From assembly GCA_049323755.1 (NCBI GenBank), contig JBMOPE010000006.1:1-64000 (forward strand): a DNA stretch of 64,000 nucleotides, in the 5' to 3' direction. Positions 24,832 through 33,030 of the stretch are shown in pieces. The stretch comes from BRHc4a sp049323755. Lineage in GTDB: Bacteria; Bacillota; Desulfotomaculia; Desulfotomaculales; Desulfocucumaceae. The stretch's first letter is position 1, and each line of letters starts with the position of its first letter. The notes under the pieces were generated by a model. It was not told the DNA's origin and made no database searches. It saw only the letters and a program-made list of their open reading frames with translations. The position numbers and the translations under genes are program-made.

Positions 24832-25593
24832 TTAATACAATGTTGCGAAAAGAAAGGGAAAAAATCGGCTCAGCGAGATGTAAAGGCCCAGCGCCACAAC
24901 CTCAAGCACTTCATTTACAGCCCCGTATGTGTCTCCCGTAAGCCCGCCTAATACTCTATGCAGGTACGCGCAAAACATGTGCGTAAACACAAAGGATGAG
25001 AAAAATATTAATATTCCCCCCACGCCGCCTATAAAGGCAGCAACTGCCAGGGCTATAAGGGTAGCGACACTCAGCTCAAATTTTCCGGTATGAAGGGAGT
25101 ACAGCTTACCAAGGCCCTCTTCCCTGACGTAGGGAAATCTTGCGATAGCATAGGTCATTGCCCACCTTCCGGCTACAGCCATTAATATTAAGGCTGTATA
25201 ACGGCCATCCTCCAGCCCTGTGATAAAGCTGAATTTTAAAATTAAAAGACAGAATGCCCCCAGTGCCCCAAAGGCCCCGACCCTGCTGTCCTTCATAATT
25301 TCAAGTTTTCTTTCTCTTGATCTGCCGCTAAACACCCCGTCTACGGTATCCATAAAGCCGTCCAGGTGAATTCCCCCGGTTAATATAACCAGAGCTACCA
25401 GCACAATGGCTGATGAGGCCAGGGGAGGAAACATAAACAGTGAAAAAAAGTCCACTGCAGAGAGAATTGCACCCAGAATAAGGCCTACCAGGGGGAAAAA
25501 CATCCCTGAACGGCCAAGGCTTCTTTCATCAAACTCCGGATTAAACAGGTGAATGCGGGTTAGGTGCTGAAGTGCGAAAACAAAACTGTTCAT
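24832..25593 (-). CDS. cobS: adenosylcobinamide-GDP ribazoletransferase
   Basis: 253 residues, mostly hydrophobic. The active-site stretch GGIHLDGFMDTVDGVFSGRS, rich in aspartates for magnesium binding, is diagnostic, as is the downstream IMKDSRVGAFGA. CobS joins AdoCbi-GDP to alpha-ribazole in the membrane in the last steps of B12 synthesis. The ATG overlaps the cbiA stop (ATGA). Confidence 0.95.
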   Translation of the reverse strand: MNSFVFALQHLTRIHLFNPEFDERSLGRSGMFFPLVGLILGAILSAVDFFSLFMFPPLASSAIVLVALVILTGGIHLDGFMDTVDGVFSGRSRERKLEIMKDSRVGAFGALGAFCLLILKFSFITGLEDGRYTALILMAVAGRWAMTYAIARFPYVREEGLGKLYSLHTGKFELSVATLIALAVAAFIGGVGGILIFFSSFVFTHMFCAYLHRVLGGLTGDTYGAVNEVLEVVALGLYISLSRFFPFLFATLY

Positions 25594-26978
25594 TGATGCT
25601 CCCTCATATATTTATAATCCCTGCAGGCATTGACAAAACCGGCAGCCTCCTCAGGACAACCGGCAAAATGTATGTGCAGGTAAGATGCCAGAACATTGCC
25701 TGAAACATAGCCATCGGGCCTGGGCCTGCCCTCTCCCTCTTTATTTAGCAGGTAGGCCCATTGGGAGGAGTCTGCATTCCGCAGCTCCGAGTAATGGAAC
25801 TCGTGACCCCTTATCCGTCTTCCCGCCGGAGCTATAATGCTTTTATTAAGGACCTCGGCTACCACGTATCCCAGGGCTGCCCTTTTTTTAAGCATTACAG
25901 TTCTGCCCGGTATAATACCAGCCATTGCGTGTGTCTGCCCGTTAAAATTGGTAACACTTTCAGACAGAAGCATCATTCCGCCGCACTCGGCATAAATGGG
26001 CATTCCGAGACTATGCGCAAGCCTTATTCCCTGTATAAACTCCTTGTTTCGGGAAATGTCCCCGGCAAACATTTCAGGAAATCCTCCACCTATATAAAGG
26101 CCGTCAAGGCCGGGGGGCAGCCCACCCTCCAGGGAGGAGCACTCCACCAGCTCAGCCCCCAGGAAAGAGAGAAGGTCCAGCCCGTCCTGGTAGTAAAAGT
26201 TAAAGGCGCTGTCACGAACCAGCCCTATCCTTACCAATCTTTCTTCCGGGGTGTCAGGAAAAATCCTTTTTTCCGGCAATGAAAGGGGAGGCCCTGTACC
26301 TGCCAGCTTAACCAGCATTTCAAGGTCCAGCCCCTCTCTAATTATGTGGGCCATATTGTCCAGGAGCCCGGAGAGATTATCCTTCTCAGCCGTGGGCAGA
26401 AGTCCCAGGTGCCTTTCAGGCAGCTCCATCCCGGCGCTGTAGCCAATCCTCCCCAGCACAGGAACTCCCGTACCGGCCTCAATTGCAGCCTTTAGCAAGG
26501 TATAATGCCTGTCGGAGCCAACCCTGTTAAGTATAACCCCGCACAAGTTAAGCCGGGAATCAAAGCTCTTATAACCGAGAACCATAGCGGCGGCGCTCCG
26601 GGCCATGGACCTGGCATCAAGGACCAGTACCACCGGGGCGTTGAGAAGCCTTGCAACATGGGCTGTGGAACCCTCATCACCAGAGCCCCTGCCGTCGTAT
26701 AGCCCCATAACTCCCTCGATAACTGCTATATCAGCCCCCGCGGCCGATCGCAGAAACATTTCGGTAATCCCGTCACCCCCCAGGAACCATGCGTCCAGAT
26801 TACGGGATATACACCCGGTAGCGGCTGTATGGTAGCCCGGGTCAATGTAGTCGGGGCCCACTTTGTAAGGCTGCACCCTGACGCCTGAAGCTGTAAGGGC
26901 TCTCATAATGGCGGTGGCCACTGTGGTTTTTCCCACACCGCTATGGACCCCCGCAATTACTATCCTGGGACAATTCAT
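25590..26978 (-). CDS. cbiA: cobyrinate a,c-diamide synthase
   Basis: 462 residues. The N-terminal ATPase-like domain has the P-loop AGVHSGVGKTTV; the C-terminal glutamine amidotransferase domain has the nucleophile cysteine in PIYAECGGMMLL and the histidine in GHEFHYSEL. It amidates the a and c side chains of cobyrinate using glutamine. ATG start with AAGGAG 8-9 bases upstream. A 110-base gap with a CTCTGTG-type repeat separates it from cbiB. Confidence 0.95.
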   Translation of the reverse strand: MNCPRIVIAGVHSGVGKTTVATAIMRALTASGVRVQPYKVGPDYIDPGYHTAATGCISRNLDAWFLGGDGITEMFLRSAAGADIAVIEGVMGLYDGRGSGDEGSTAHVARLLNAPVVLVLDARSMARSAAAMVLGYKSFDSRLNLCGVILNRVGSDRHYTLLKAAIEAGTGVPVLGRIGYSAGMELPERHLGLLPTAEKDNLSGLLDNMAHIIREGLDLEMLVKLAGTGPPLSLPEKRIFPDTPEERLVRIGLVRDSAFNFYYQDGLDLLSFLGAELVECSSLEGGLPPGLDGLYIGGGFPEMFAGDISRNKEFIQGIRLAHSLGMPIYAECGGMMLLSESVTNFNGQTHAMAGIIPGRTVMLKKRAALGYVVAEVLNKSIIAPAGRRIRGHEFHYSELRNADSSQWAYLLNKEGEGRPRPDGYVSGNVLASYLHIHFAGCPEEAAGFVNACRDYKYMREHQ

Positions 26979-27009
26979 GAAACAAAACTCCTTATTCTAT
27001 CGAAAAAAT

Positions 27010-27047
27010 AAATTCTCTGTGTTCTCTGTGGCCTCTGTGGTTTATAT
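27010..27047. repeat. CTCTGTG-type degenerate repeat between cbiB and cbiA
   Basis: Units of CTCTGTG spaced by two or three bases (TTCTCTGTG, GCCTCTGTGG). A similar array is at 30920-30950. It lies in the 3' region of cbiB, inside the operon. Confidence 0.6.
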
Positions 27048-27088
27048 AAAAATGAAATCCAAATTTTCATAAAGTCCGAATGGGTTGT

Positions 27089-28036
27089 TTAAAAAAATAC
27101 TGTGCGGATAAACAATCCGGTGGCCAGTGCCAAAAAGGAGCTCATATACATCAAGTCCACGGCCTGTCTTATATGGTCCGGCCTAAGTGGAGATACTGCA
27201 TCCCCCATATAATGGCGGAAGGATTCCCTGCCGCCGTATACGTTCAGGCCCCCCAGTTGAACCCCCAGCGCCCCGGCCACTGCGGCCTCGGGAATGCCAC
27301 TATTGGGACTGGGATGCTTCTTGGCGTCCCTTATCACCATGTTCAGGGCCGATGCCCCATCCCTTCCGGTTATCCAGGCGGCAGCCACTATTAATACCCC
27401 GCCTATTCTAGCCGGGATATAGTTGGCCACGTCATCAAGCCTTGCAGAAAAGCGGCCGAAATATAAATATCTTTCATTCTTATACCCCACCATGGAGTCA
27501 AGGGTGTTGATAGCCTTGTAGGCCATTGCAAGGGGTGCGCCCCCAATGAAAGCATATAACAGAGGTGCTATTACACCGTCCACCGTATTTTCAGCAACAG
27601 TCTCCACTGTTGCCCTGGTCACACCCGATTTATCCATGGCAGCTGTTTCTCTTCCCACAATCCTTGCAACCATCTGCCTGGCTTTACCAAGGTCACCGGC
27701 TGCCAGGGGCTTTTCAACATCCCGGGCAGCACCGGCCAGTCCTCTTGCAGCCAGGGTGGTTGAAATAATCCATATCTCAGCGGCATACCCCAGCCACGGA
27801 TTTACGCCCCTTAACAGGTGCAGCAAAAGAGCCACTGAGGCATAGGAGGCCCCCACAATGGTGACAGCCATAAGGGCTCCCACTGCCAGGGATCCCAGCC
27901 TGCCATGAGTGAATAGAACCTTCTCAAGACCTGATATAGCCTTTCCTATAATTACCACCGGGTGAGGCAGACGGGGAGGGTCACCCACCACAAGATCCAC
28001 TAAAAATGCTATTAAAACCGTTATCGCTCCGGTCAA
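27089..28036 (-). CDS. cbiB: adenosylcobinamide-phosphate synthase
   Basis: 315 residues, hydrophobic, with the family stretches VGDPPRLPHPVVIIGKAI (17-34), ETVAENTVDGVIAPLLYAFI and KAINTLDSMVGYKN. It attaches aminopropanol (phosphate) to adenosylcobyric acid at the membrane. The TTG start overlaps the cobQ stop (TTGA), so the two are coupled. Confidence 0.95.
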   Translation of the reverse strand: MTGAITVLIAFLVDLVVGDPPRLPHPVVIIGKAISGLEKVLFTHGRLGSLAVGALMAVTIVGASYASVALLLHLLRGVNPWLGYAAEIWIISTTLAARGLAGAARDVEKPLAAGDLGKARQMVARIVGRETAAMDKSGVTRATVETVAENTVDGVIAPLLYAFIGGAPLAMAYKAINTLDSMVGYKNERYLYFGRFSARLDDVANYIPARIGGVLIVAAAWITGRDGASALNMVIRDAKKHPSPNSGIPEAAVAGALGVQLGGLNVYGGRESFRHYMGDAVSPLRPDHIRQAVDLMYMSSFLALATGLFIRTVFF

Positions 28037-29586
28037 GGACGGCTCCCCTTTCCGTCTATTCCCATCATATCATATATTTTTGACATATCCAGGCTGCCCC
28101 TGACCACCTCAGATAGCCTGTCATAATCTCTCTGCCTCTGCTCCCATGCGGAAAGGGATATTGAATCTTCAAGGGGTGAAAGCCCTTTTTCCTTTCTTAG
28201 TGTATTTATCAATTTCCTTCGAAAAGGGGCATTGTCAAAAACACCGTGAATGTATGTCCCCCATGCCTTCCCATCAGTCCTGGAAGCTCCGTCCATAGTG
28301 CTCCCGCTTTTCCCGAACCTGTGAACTATTTCAAAGGCCGGAACCGATTCTCCCCCCAGGTCGGTCCTTCCCATATGAATTTCATAACCAACCAACTCGA
28401 CTCCCCTGGCCCCCTCCAGAAGAAGTCCGGGGCCGCATACCCCGGCCTTTACCTGGGTTGTTATCTTTTCCCTGGCAAAGGTGGTTGTAATATCCAACAG
28501 CCCCAATCCGTCAATTGACGGAATACTTGATTCGGTGTGGAAGGGATCATGAAGTTCTTTCCCCATTATCTGGAAGCCCCCACATATTCCCACCACAGGC
28601 ACCCCGGATTTGTTAAGCCTTATTATTTCTTCTGCGATTCCGGTCCTGTTGAGGTAGGCCAAATCTTCAATGGTATTTTTGCTTCCGGGTATTATAATAA
28701 TGTCCGGGGTTCCTATGGAAGTACCCCTGCCCACGTACCTGAGGTTTACATCGGGGTCGCTCTCAAAGGGGTCAAAGTCAGTAAAATTGGATATGTGGGG
28801 CAGGTGAATGACCGCCACCTCAACATCCCTTTTTATACTCTCCCTTGACTTATTAAGGGTTTCCTCGTGAACGGTGTCTTCCTCCTGTATCCTGAACCCC
28901 TGGAAGTAAGGAACAACCCCTATTACAGGCTTTGCTGTCTTTGCTTCCAGAAAATCTATGGCCGGCTGAAAAAGGGTAAGGTCTCCCCTGAATTTGTTTA
29001 TTACTATTCCTGCCACCCTGTCCCTGTCCTCAGGGGAAATAAGCTCAAGGGTACCTACAATTGCTGCCAGGGCACCCCCCTTGTCTATATCGCAGGCCAA
29101 CAGGACAGGGGCCCCGGCCTCTCTTGCCACCCTCATATTGACTATCTCGGTTGACTGAAGATTTACCTCCGCGGGACTTCCGGCTCCCTCGATGACTATA
29201 ATGTCATTCTCCCTGTGCAGCCTGTCCAGTGCCCCACATATTGCCTCCCAGGCGGTGCCGGCATATTTCCTGTGATATTCCTGTGCCGACAGGTTTCCAA
29301 CTGGCCTGCCCAATACAATAACCTGCGAGGAGGCCTGTCCGGTAGGCTTCAGCAAAACAGGGTTCATATCGACGTTGGGAGACCTCCCGGCAGCTTCGGC
29401 CTGGACCACCTGGGCGCGCCCCATCTCACCACCGTCCGCGGTAACAAAGGAGTTTAGAGCCATATTCTGAGACTTAAAGGGTGCCACCCGGTACCCGTCC
29501 CTGTAAAAAATCCTGCACAGCGCGGCCACTAGCACGCTTTTACCCACATGGGAAGCTGTTCCCTGAACCATAATTGTTTTAGCCAT
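28033..29586 (-). CDS. cobQ: cobyric acid synthase
   Basis: 517 residues from ATG 29586, behind a strong GGAGGT. The P-loop-like motif TASHVGKSVLVAALCRIF is at the N-terminus; the amidotransferase domain carries cysteine in VVGICGGFQIMGKEL and histidine in GTYIHGVFDN. It performs the four amidations at b, d, e and g. It is transcribed after the four-helix-bundle insertion, so it depends either on read-through from cobU or on a promoter in the inserted DNA. Confidence 0.96.
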   Translation of the reverse strand: MAKTIMVQGTASHVGKSVLVAALCRIFYRDGYRVAPFKSQNMALNSFVTADGGEMGRAQVVQAEAAGRSPNVDMNPVLLKPTGQASSQVIVLGRPVGNLSAQEYHRKYAGTAWEAICGALDRLHRENDIIVIEGAGSPAEVNLQSTEIVNMRVAREAGAPVLLACDIDKGGALAAIVGTLELISPEDRDRVAGIVINKFRGDLTLFQPAIDFLEAKTAKPVIGVVPYFQGFRIQEEDTVHEETLNKSRESIKRDVEVAVIHLPHISNFTDFDPFESDPDVNLRYVGRGTSIGTPDIIIIPGSKNTIEDLAYLNRTGIAEEIIRLNKSGVPVVGICGGFQIMGKELHDPFHTESSIPSIDGLGLLDITTTFAREKITTQVKAGVCGPGLLLEGARGVELVGYEIHMGRTDLGGESVPAFEIVHRFGKSGSTMDGASRTDGKAWGTYIHGVFDNAPFRRKLINTLRKEKGLSPLEDSISLSAWEQRQRDYDRLSEVVRGSLDMSKIYDMMGIDGKGSRP

Positions 29587-29603
29587 ATGTACCTCCATAA
29601 TTT

Positions 29604-29628
29604 AGGAATTAGGAATTGGGAATTAGGG
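29604..29628. repeat. heptamer array flanking the four-helix-bundle gene (cobQ side)
   Basis: Units GGAATTA-GGAATTG-GGAATTA. It is inverted relative to the array at 30004-30034 on the other side of the gene. Confidence 0.75.
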
Positions 29629-29632
29629 AAAA

Positions 29633-29989
29633 TCATTTATTTTGAAGGCTCTTCATTAATCTGTTTAACATCTTGCCTATGAACTCAATATCCTTTTGTA
29701 AATCTTCAAGGGTTTGAATAGAAATAAATTTTAATCTTTGTGCAATGATCAGATGAGTTTCAAGTTCTGTTAATGAACCTCTAGATATCCTTAAAAATTG
29801 AATATATTCTTTTGTAGACCCCATTCCCCATCCCTCGGCAATGTTTGCCGGCACAGATATTGCCGCTCTATTTATTTGAGCCACAAGACTATATCTCTCT
29901 TCTTGCGGAAAGTTTTTGGTAAGTCCATATATGTCTGTAACAAGATCGATTGACTTACGCCAAACCTCCAACTCCTTTTAGTTTTCCAT
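29633..29989 (-). pseudogene. four-helix-bundle (23S rRNA IVS / S23-type) gene with early stop codon
   Basis: The intact part encodes about 112 residues typical of the family: EVWRKSIDLVTDIYGLTKNFP, then SLVAQINRAAISVPANIAEG and RGSLTELETHLIIAQRL. Family members usually start M-x-N-Y-K-E-L-E-V-W. Here an ATG at 29989, with GGGAG upstream, begins M-E-N, then TAA (29980-29978), then K-E-L-E-V-W in frame, so the tyrosine codon appears to have mutated to a stop. Re-initiation at TTG 29971 is possible but its AAAAGGAG sits too close. Family genes occur as insertions in 23S rRNA genes and beside mobile elements. The gene is flanked by inverted heptamer arrays and splits the cobalamin operon. Confidence 0.75.
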
Positions 29990-30003
29990 CTTTCTCCCTT
30001 TTC

Positions 30004-30034
30004 CCCCAATTCCTAATTCCCAATTCCTAATTCC
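30004..30034. repeat. heptamer array flanking the four-helix-bundle gene (cobU side)
   Basis: CCCCAATTCCTAATTCC-type units. The array overlaps the end of cobU and supplies its TAG stop codon (30027-30029). Confidence 0.75.
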
Positions 30035-30611
30035 TGCCCTTAAGATTCACCGCCAAAGATTTGATTTCTATCGCCAGCCCTGACACCACCAGGTATACCT
30101 CATTGGCAGCAAGGGCAATTCTTCTGTTGGCTTTTCCGGATATATCCCTGAACAGCCTTCCCAGAGGATAAGGCGGCACCAGGCCCATTCCCACCTCGTC
30201 TGAAACTATCAGTACGCTAGCCTTCGATCCTGAGGCGGATGCCACCAGTCCCTCAACCTTTGTGCTTATGTATGTTTCCTTTTCCTGGTCTGAGGCCCCC
30301 AGACGCGGCATGTTTTCATCAAGAAGAAGGTTGGAAAGCCAGCCTGTCAGACAGTCGACCAGTATTACTCCGGGCTTTTCCCCTACCCTATTTATAACAC
30401 CGGGGATATCGGTCATTTCCTCCACTGTAGTCCAGCTCCCCGGCCTTCGCTCCCTGTGGAGAGCCACCCGGCGGGCCATTTCATCATCCCCCGGGGCCAT
30501 TGTGGCCACGTAGGTAACCGGCCCTTTCATAAGAAAGGCCATTTGCTCGGCAAATTCGCTTTTCCCGCTTCTTGTCCCCCCGGTTACCAGCACTACTCTC
30601 TTCCTATCCAT
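30027..30611 (-). CDS. cobU: adenosylcobinamide kinase / guanylyltransferase
   Basis: 194 residues. P-loop VTGGTRSGKSEFAEQMA, the histidine that forms the GMP intermediate in HRERRPGSWTTVEE, and VLVDCLTGWLSNLL are all present. CobU phosphorylates adenosylcobinamide and transfers GMP to it. It is the first gene after the cobalamin riboswitch leader. The last codons and the stop come from a repeat array, so the original C-terminus may have been altered by one or two residues. Confidence 0.95.
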   Translation of the reverse strand: MDRKRVVLVTGGTRSGKSEFAEQMAFLMKGPVTYVATMAPGDDEMARRVALHRERRPGSWTTVEEMTDIPGVINRVGEKPGVILVDCLTGWLSNLLLDENMPRLGASDQEKETYISTKVEGLVASASGSKASVLIVSDEVGMGLVPPYPLGRLFRDISGKANRRIALAANEVYLVVSGLAIEIKSLAVNLKGRN

Positions 30612-31056
30612 AACACACGCCCCCGATAAATAAGCTTATACTGTAATTTTATGCGGTCGGAATTCAGAATTCAGGACTCAGAATGTTTAAGCATTCCTAA
30701 TCAGTATTAAACTCTATAAACCAAAGGTAAGGGGTTAACTTCAGAGTACCGCATCAAAATTCTGAATTCTCCCTGAAAATAATGAATGTCTTCACAGAGA
30801 ATTTCCTCTTAGGAATTACTTTCAGGTCTTATAAAAAAGTTAGGGAATTAGAAAAGTTTTTTAACTTTCTCCTATCCATTCAATGAAATCCTCAAGAAGC
30901 ATTCAGACAGGCTTAAAACCTCTGTGTCCTCTGTGTTCTCTGTGGTTTTTTAAGACGTGCATTGAAAGCATGCAAAGTTATTTTCATTTCTCTGTGGTGA
31001 CTCTTATAAGGCATGCATGTCTGACTTCTGGATTCTGACCCGGTATTTATACCTGT
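30612..31056. other. long leader between the cobalamin riboswitch terminator and cobU, filled with repeats
   Basis: About 445 bases with no supported gene. Contents: an inverted heptamer pair (GGTCGGAATTCAGAATTC at 30656-30673 facing ATTCTGAATTC at 30767-30777), an AT-rich hairpin near 30833-30875, and a CTCTGTG-type array at 30920-30950. Riboswitch leaders are usually much closer to the first gene, so these repeats probably inserted into the leader. Confidence 0.6.
30656..30778. repeat. inverted pair of GAATTC-type heptamer arrays
   Basis: The left array (GGTCGGAATTC, AGAATTC, AGGACTC, AGAATG) and the right array (AAAATTCTGAATTCTCC) face each other across about 85 bases. The left boundary GGTCGGAATTC is the complement of GAATTCCGACC seen at 31448-31459 and 46305-46314. 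Confidence 0.6.
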
Positions 31057-31074
31057 GAGTAAAATAAAAAATAA

Positions 31075-31096
31075 TTCCCCGGCTTCGACCGGGGAA
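31075..31096 (-). terminator. intrinsic terminator of the cobalamin riboswitch
   Basis: TTCCCCGG (31075-31082) pairs with CCGGGGAA (31089-31096), loop CTTCGA. On the minus strand it is followed by TTATTTTTTATTTT. A second hairpin (31110-31139, AAAGCCCTCTT arms) lies between it and the aptamer and may take part in the switch. Confidence 0.85.
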
Positions 31097-31144
31097 ATTC
31101 CCTATCAGAAAGCCCTCTTTACTCGCGAAGAGGCTTTTGTCCCC

Positions 31145-31312
31145 AAAAGGCAAGGTTTCCTGGCTCCCGGCTCACAGCCTTCCCTTCGCCTTCCCCTCAC
31201 GGGTGGCATAATGAAGGAGGCTCCCCGGATACAGTGGCGGAGACCGCTCAGGCTTTCAACCTGATTCCCTATTATCCCTTTTCCCAGGCCTAAAGCCTGC
31301 AGGGCACCTTTT
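31145..31312 (-). promoter_or_regulatory. cobalamin (AdoCbl) riboswitch
   Basis: Read on the minus strand: P1 strand AAAAGG (31312-31307), conserved core GGGAATCAGGTTGAAAGCC, GCGGTCTCCGCCACTGT, a GGGAAGGC element, and the B12 box AGCCAGGAAACC (31165-31154), closing with CCTTTT (31150-31145). These match the class I cobalamin aptamer. With the terminator at 31075-31096 it should switch off the cobU-cobC operon transcriptionally when cobalamin is plentiful. Confidence 0.95.
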
Positions 31313-31422
31313 AGGTCCGCATTACGCGAAAATATTAAATTCTCATACTGCTATTCTTATTCTGTCGGAATCCAACACAAGTTCATTCTTTAACCCCCGC
31401 CCTCAGAGCCAAACATAAAAAC

Positions 31423-31460
31423 TTCTGAATTCTGAATTCTGAGTTCTGAATTCCGACCGG
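31423..31460. repeat. GAATTCT heptamer array upstream of the riboswitch
   Basis: TCTGAAT-TCTGAAT-TCTGAGT-TCTGAAT units run into CCGACCGG. The array lies 25 bases past the stop of the gene at 31485. Confidence 0.65.
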
Positions 31461-31484
31461 GGTTGCATGCAGTATTAGAATATG

Positions 31485-31883
31485 TCATGTCCAGTACTCA
31501 TAAAACCTGAGTTTTAGTTCCCTCAGGTGAATTTTTCTGGTTGAAATTTTGTTCAGAATATCCGCCGCTGTTTCAAGTGCGTATACGCTTACCCCAATAT
31601 CTCTGGGGTCAATCTCATCAAGATTAATTTCGTGGCCTCCCCTTCCCGCTGACCTTATGCAGCGCCACAGGCTGGGAAGTATCACGCCCACATAGGGCCT
31701 GTCTTCAGGCACGATAATAACCTCATATACTCTTTTTGTAACTCCGTCAAAGCTATACTCCTCTTTCATCACCGGATCAATTCTGGATTCATAGTTCTCC
31801 CAGTCTATGACGTCTTCGTACAGCATAAGCCCCACACCGAAATGTCTTACCATTCCTGTCATAATACTGGCCAACCAAATCAC
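31485..31883 (-). CDS. hypothetical protein
   Basis: 132 residues or slightly fewer. It is soluble, with mixed alpha/beta character (YEVIIVPEDRPYVGVILPSL in the middle, IHLRELKLRFYEYWT at the end). I do not recognise the family. A GTG at 31883 gives the longest form, with ATG codons at 31862 and 31853 as alternatives; none has a strong ribosome binding site, but it starts 12 bases after the DUF3842 stop, so coupling is possible. It is transcribed toward the riboswitch. Confidence 0.6.
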   Translation of the reverse strand: MIWLASIMTGMVRHFGVGLMLYEDVIDWENYESRIDPVMKEEYSFDGVTKRVYEVIIVPEDRPYVGVILPSLWRCIRSAGRGGHEINLDEIDPRDIGVSVYALETAADILNKISTRKIHLRELKLRFYEYWT

Positions 31884-31894
31884 CCCGGTATGTA

Positions 31895-32314
31895 TTATCT
31901 TCTATTACCGCAAATTTCTTTCACCCGGGCAACCAGTTCCTCGATCATGTGAGGAAGGGGTTCCTGCTTTACACCTACAATATCAACACCACTGCGTGTT
32001 AGAGGTATAAGAACCTTTGCAGCCCTGCTTGAGCATATGGCGTTAGCCATGGAGGGTGTCATCTCACCTAGCATGGAGTTAGATAAAACTATACTGATGG
32101 GACCCAGTATCATATCTACCCTGTCTGCATTGAAAACAACCGCGTTTTCTCCGGTAGCCCCCTCGTTGGCCCCCGCCTTAAGCATCACGGAGGTAGCCAG
32201 GGCATTAGTGCCGAGGGCCAGTATTTCAACATCCTCCGGCAGTTCCCGCCTTAACTTATCTACAATATGCTTTCCTATACCGCCGCCCTGACCGTCAACA
32301 ACCGCAATCCTCAC
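31895..32314 (-). CDS. DUF3842 family protein
   Basis: 139 residues beginning MRIAVVDGQGGGIGKHIVDKL, a glycine-rich nucleotide-binding-like loop, then ILALGTNALATSVMLKAGA and GEMTPSMANAICSSRA. This matches DUF3842, conserved in anaerobic Firmicutes. The function is unknown; a Rossmann-like fold is an inference. GTG start. Confidence 0.85.
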   Translation of the reverse strand: MRIAVVDGQGGGIGKHIVDKLRRELPEDVEILALGTNALATSVMLKAGANEGATGENAVVFNADRVDMILGPISIVLSNSMLGEMTPSMANAICSSRAAKVLIPLTRSGVDIVGVKQEPLPHMIEELVARVKEICGNRR

Positions 32315-32355
32315 AATTATCGCCCCGGTTATATATTATACCACAAAAAGAAATA

Positions 32356-32385
32356 TAAGGGCGTACAGTTTCTACACGCCCCTTA
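32356..32385 (-). terminator. possible terminator downstream of the coiled-coil gene
   Basis: AAGGGCGT (32357-32364) pairs with ACGCC-CC-TT (32376-32384) with one bulge. On the minus strand it is followed by ATATTTCTTTTT. Confidence 0.55.
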
Positions 32386-32593
32386 CGATTTACCCCATTA
32401 TTCTTTTTCATTACAGTATACCCTATTCAAAGGCTTCCGACATAATCTACCGTTACTGAGCCGTGAAAAGGCATGCTTCAATAGCATTTCCATGTTTAAC
32501 AGTGGGAGTATAGTGCGAAAAATAAATGACTATGCATATAAATGTCATATATTACCATTATCCCCAAAGTGTGTATATCTTGTGGATAAGTAA

Positions 32594-32869
32594 TTAATTT
32601 GCAGAATTACGAGGGTGTTGCGATTGAAGTTTTGACTCCAGCTCCACTATTTGGCGATTTTTACATAGAAGAGATCGCGCATAACGGTAATTGGCAAGGT
32701 GGAGCTTTTTGTTTTCCCTTTCCAGGCGGCTTAAGAAAGCATTCTTTTCCTTTTCCAGTTTCTCAATAAGATTCATTAAAACCCTCCGGCTAAGCCTGAG
32801 CTGTTCTACCTTTTCCTCCAGCTCCCTGACCCTTTTCTGTAAATAATCAATGTCATTGCTATAGTACAC
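32594..32869 (-). CDS. small coiled-coil protein, unknown
   Basis: 91 residues. Residues 8-60 form an uninterrupted heptad pattern (LQKRVRELEEKVEQLRLSR, LIEKLEKEKNAFLSRLEREN), with a basic C-terminus (RYARSLLCKNRQIVELE). GTG start with AAAAGGT upstream. No enzymatic motif is seen. It may be a structural or spore-associated protein; no functional claim is made. Confidence 0.6.
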   Translation of the reverse strand: MYYSNDIDYLQKRVRELEEKVEQLRLSRRVLMNLIEKLEKEKNAFLSRLERENKKLHLANYRYARSLLCKNRQIVELESKLQSQHPRNSAN

Positions 32870-33030
32870 CTTTTACCTCACCCCTGCATGATACAATTAG
32901 CACCTTACAGGTGCGTAGGGTTATGGTCTAAGTATATGCCCCGAAGGGTTGATTTAGACATTGAAGACATAAAGTGTACCTGATGATAAGACCTATTGTC
33001 GGGAGAGGCCCCTCCGACCATAGACACAGC

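Noticed and set aside
26979..27088. Possible small gene between cbiB and cbiA
   Set aside because: Only a CTCTGTG-type repeat and AT-rich sequence are present; no start with a ribosome binding site.
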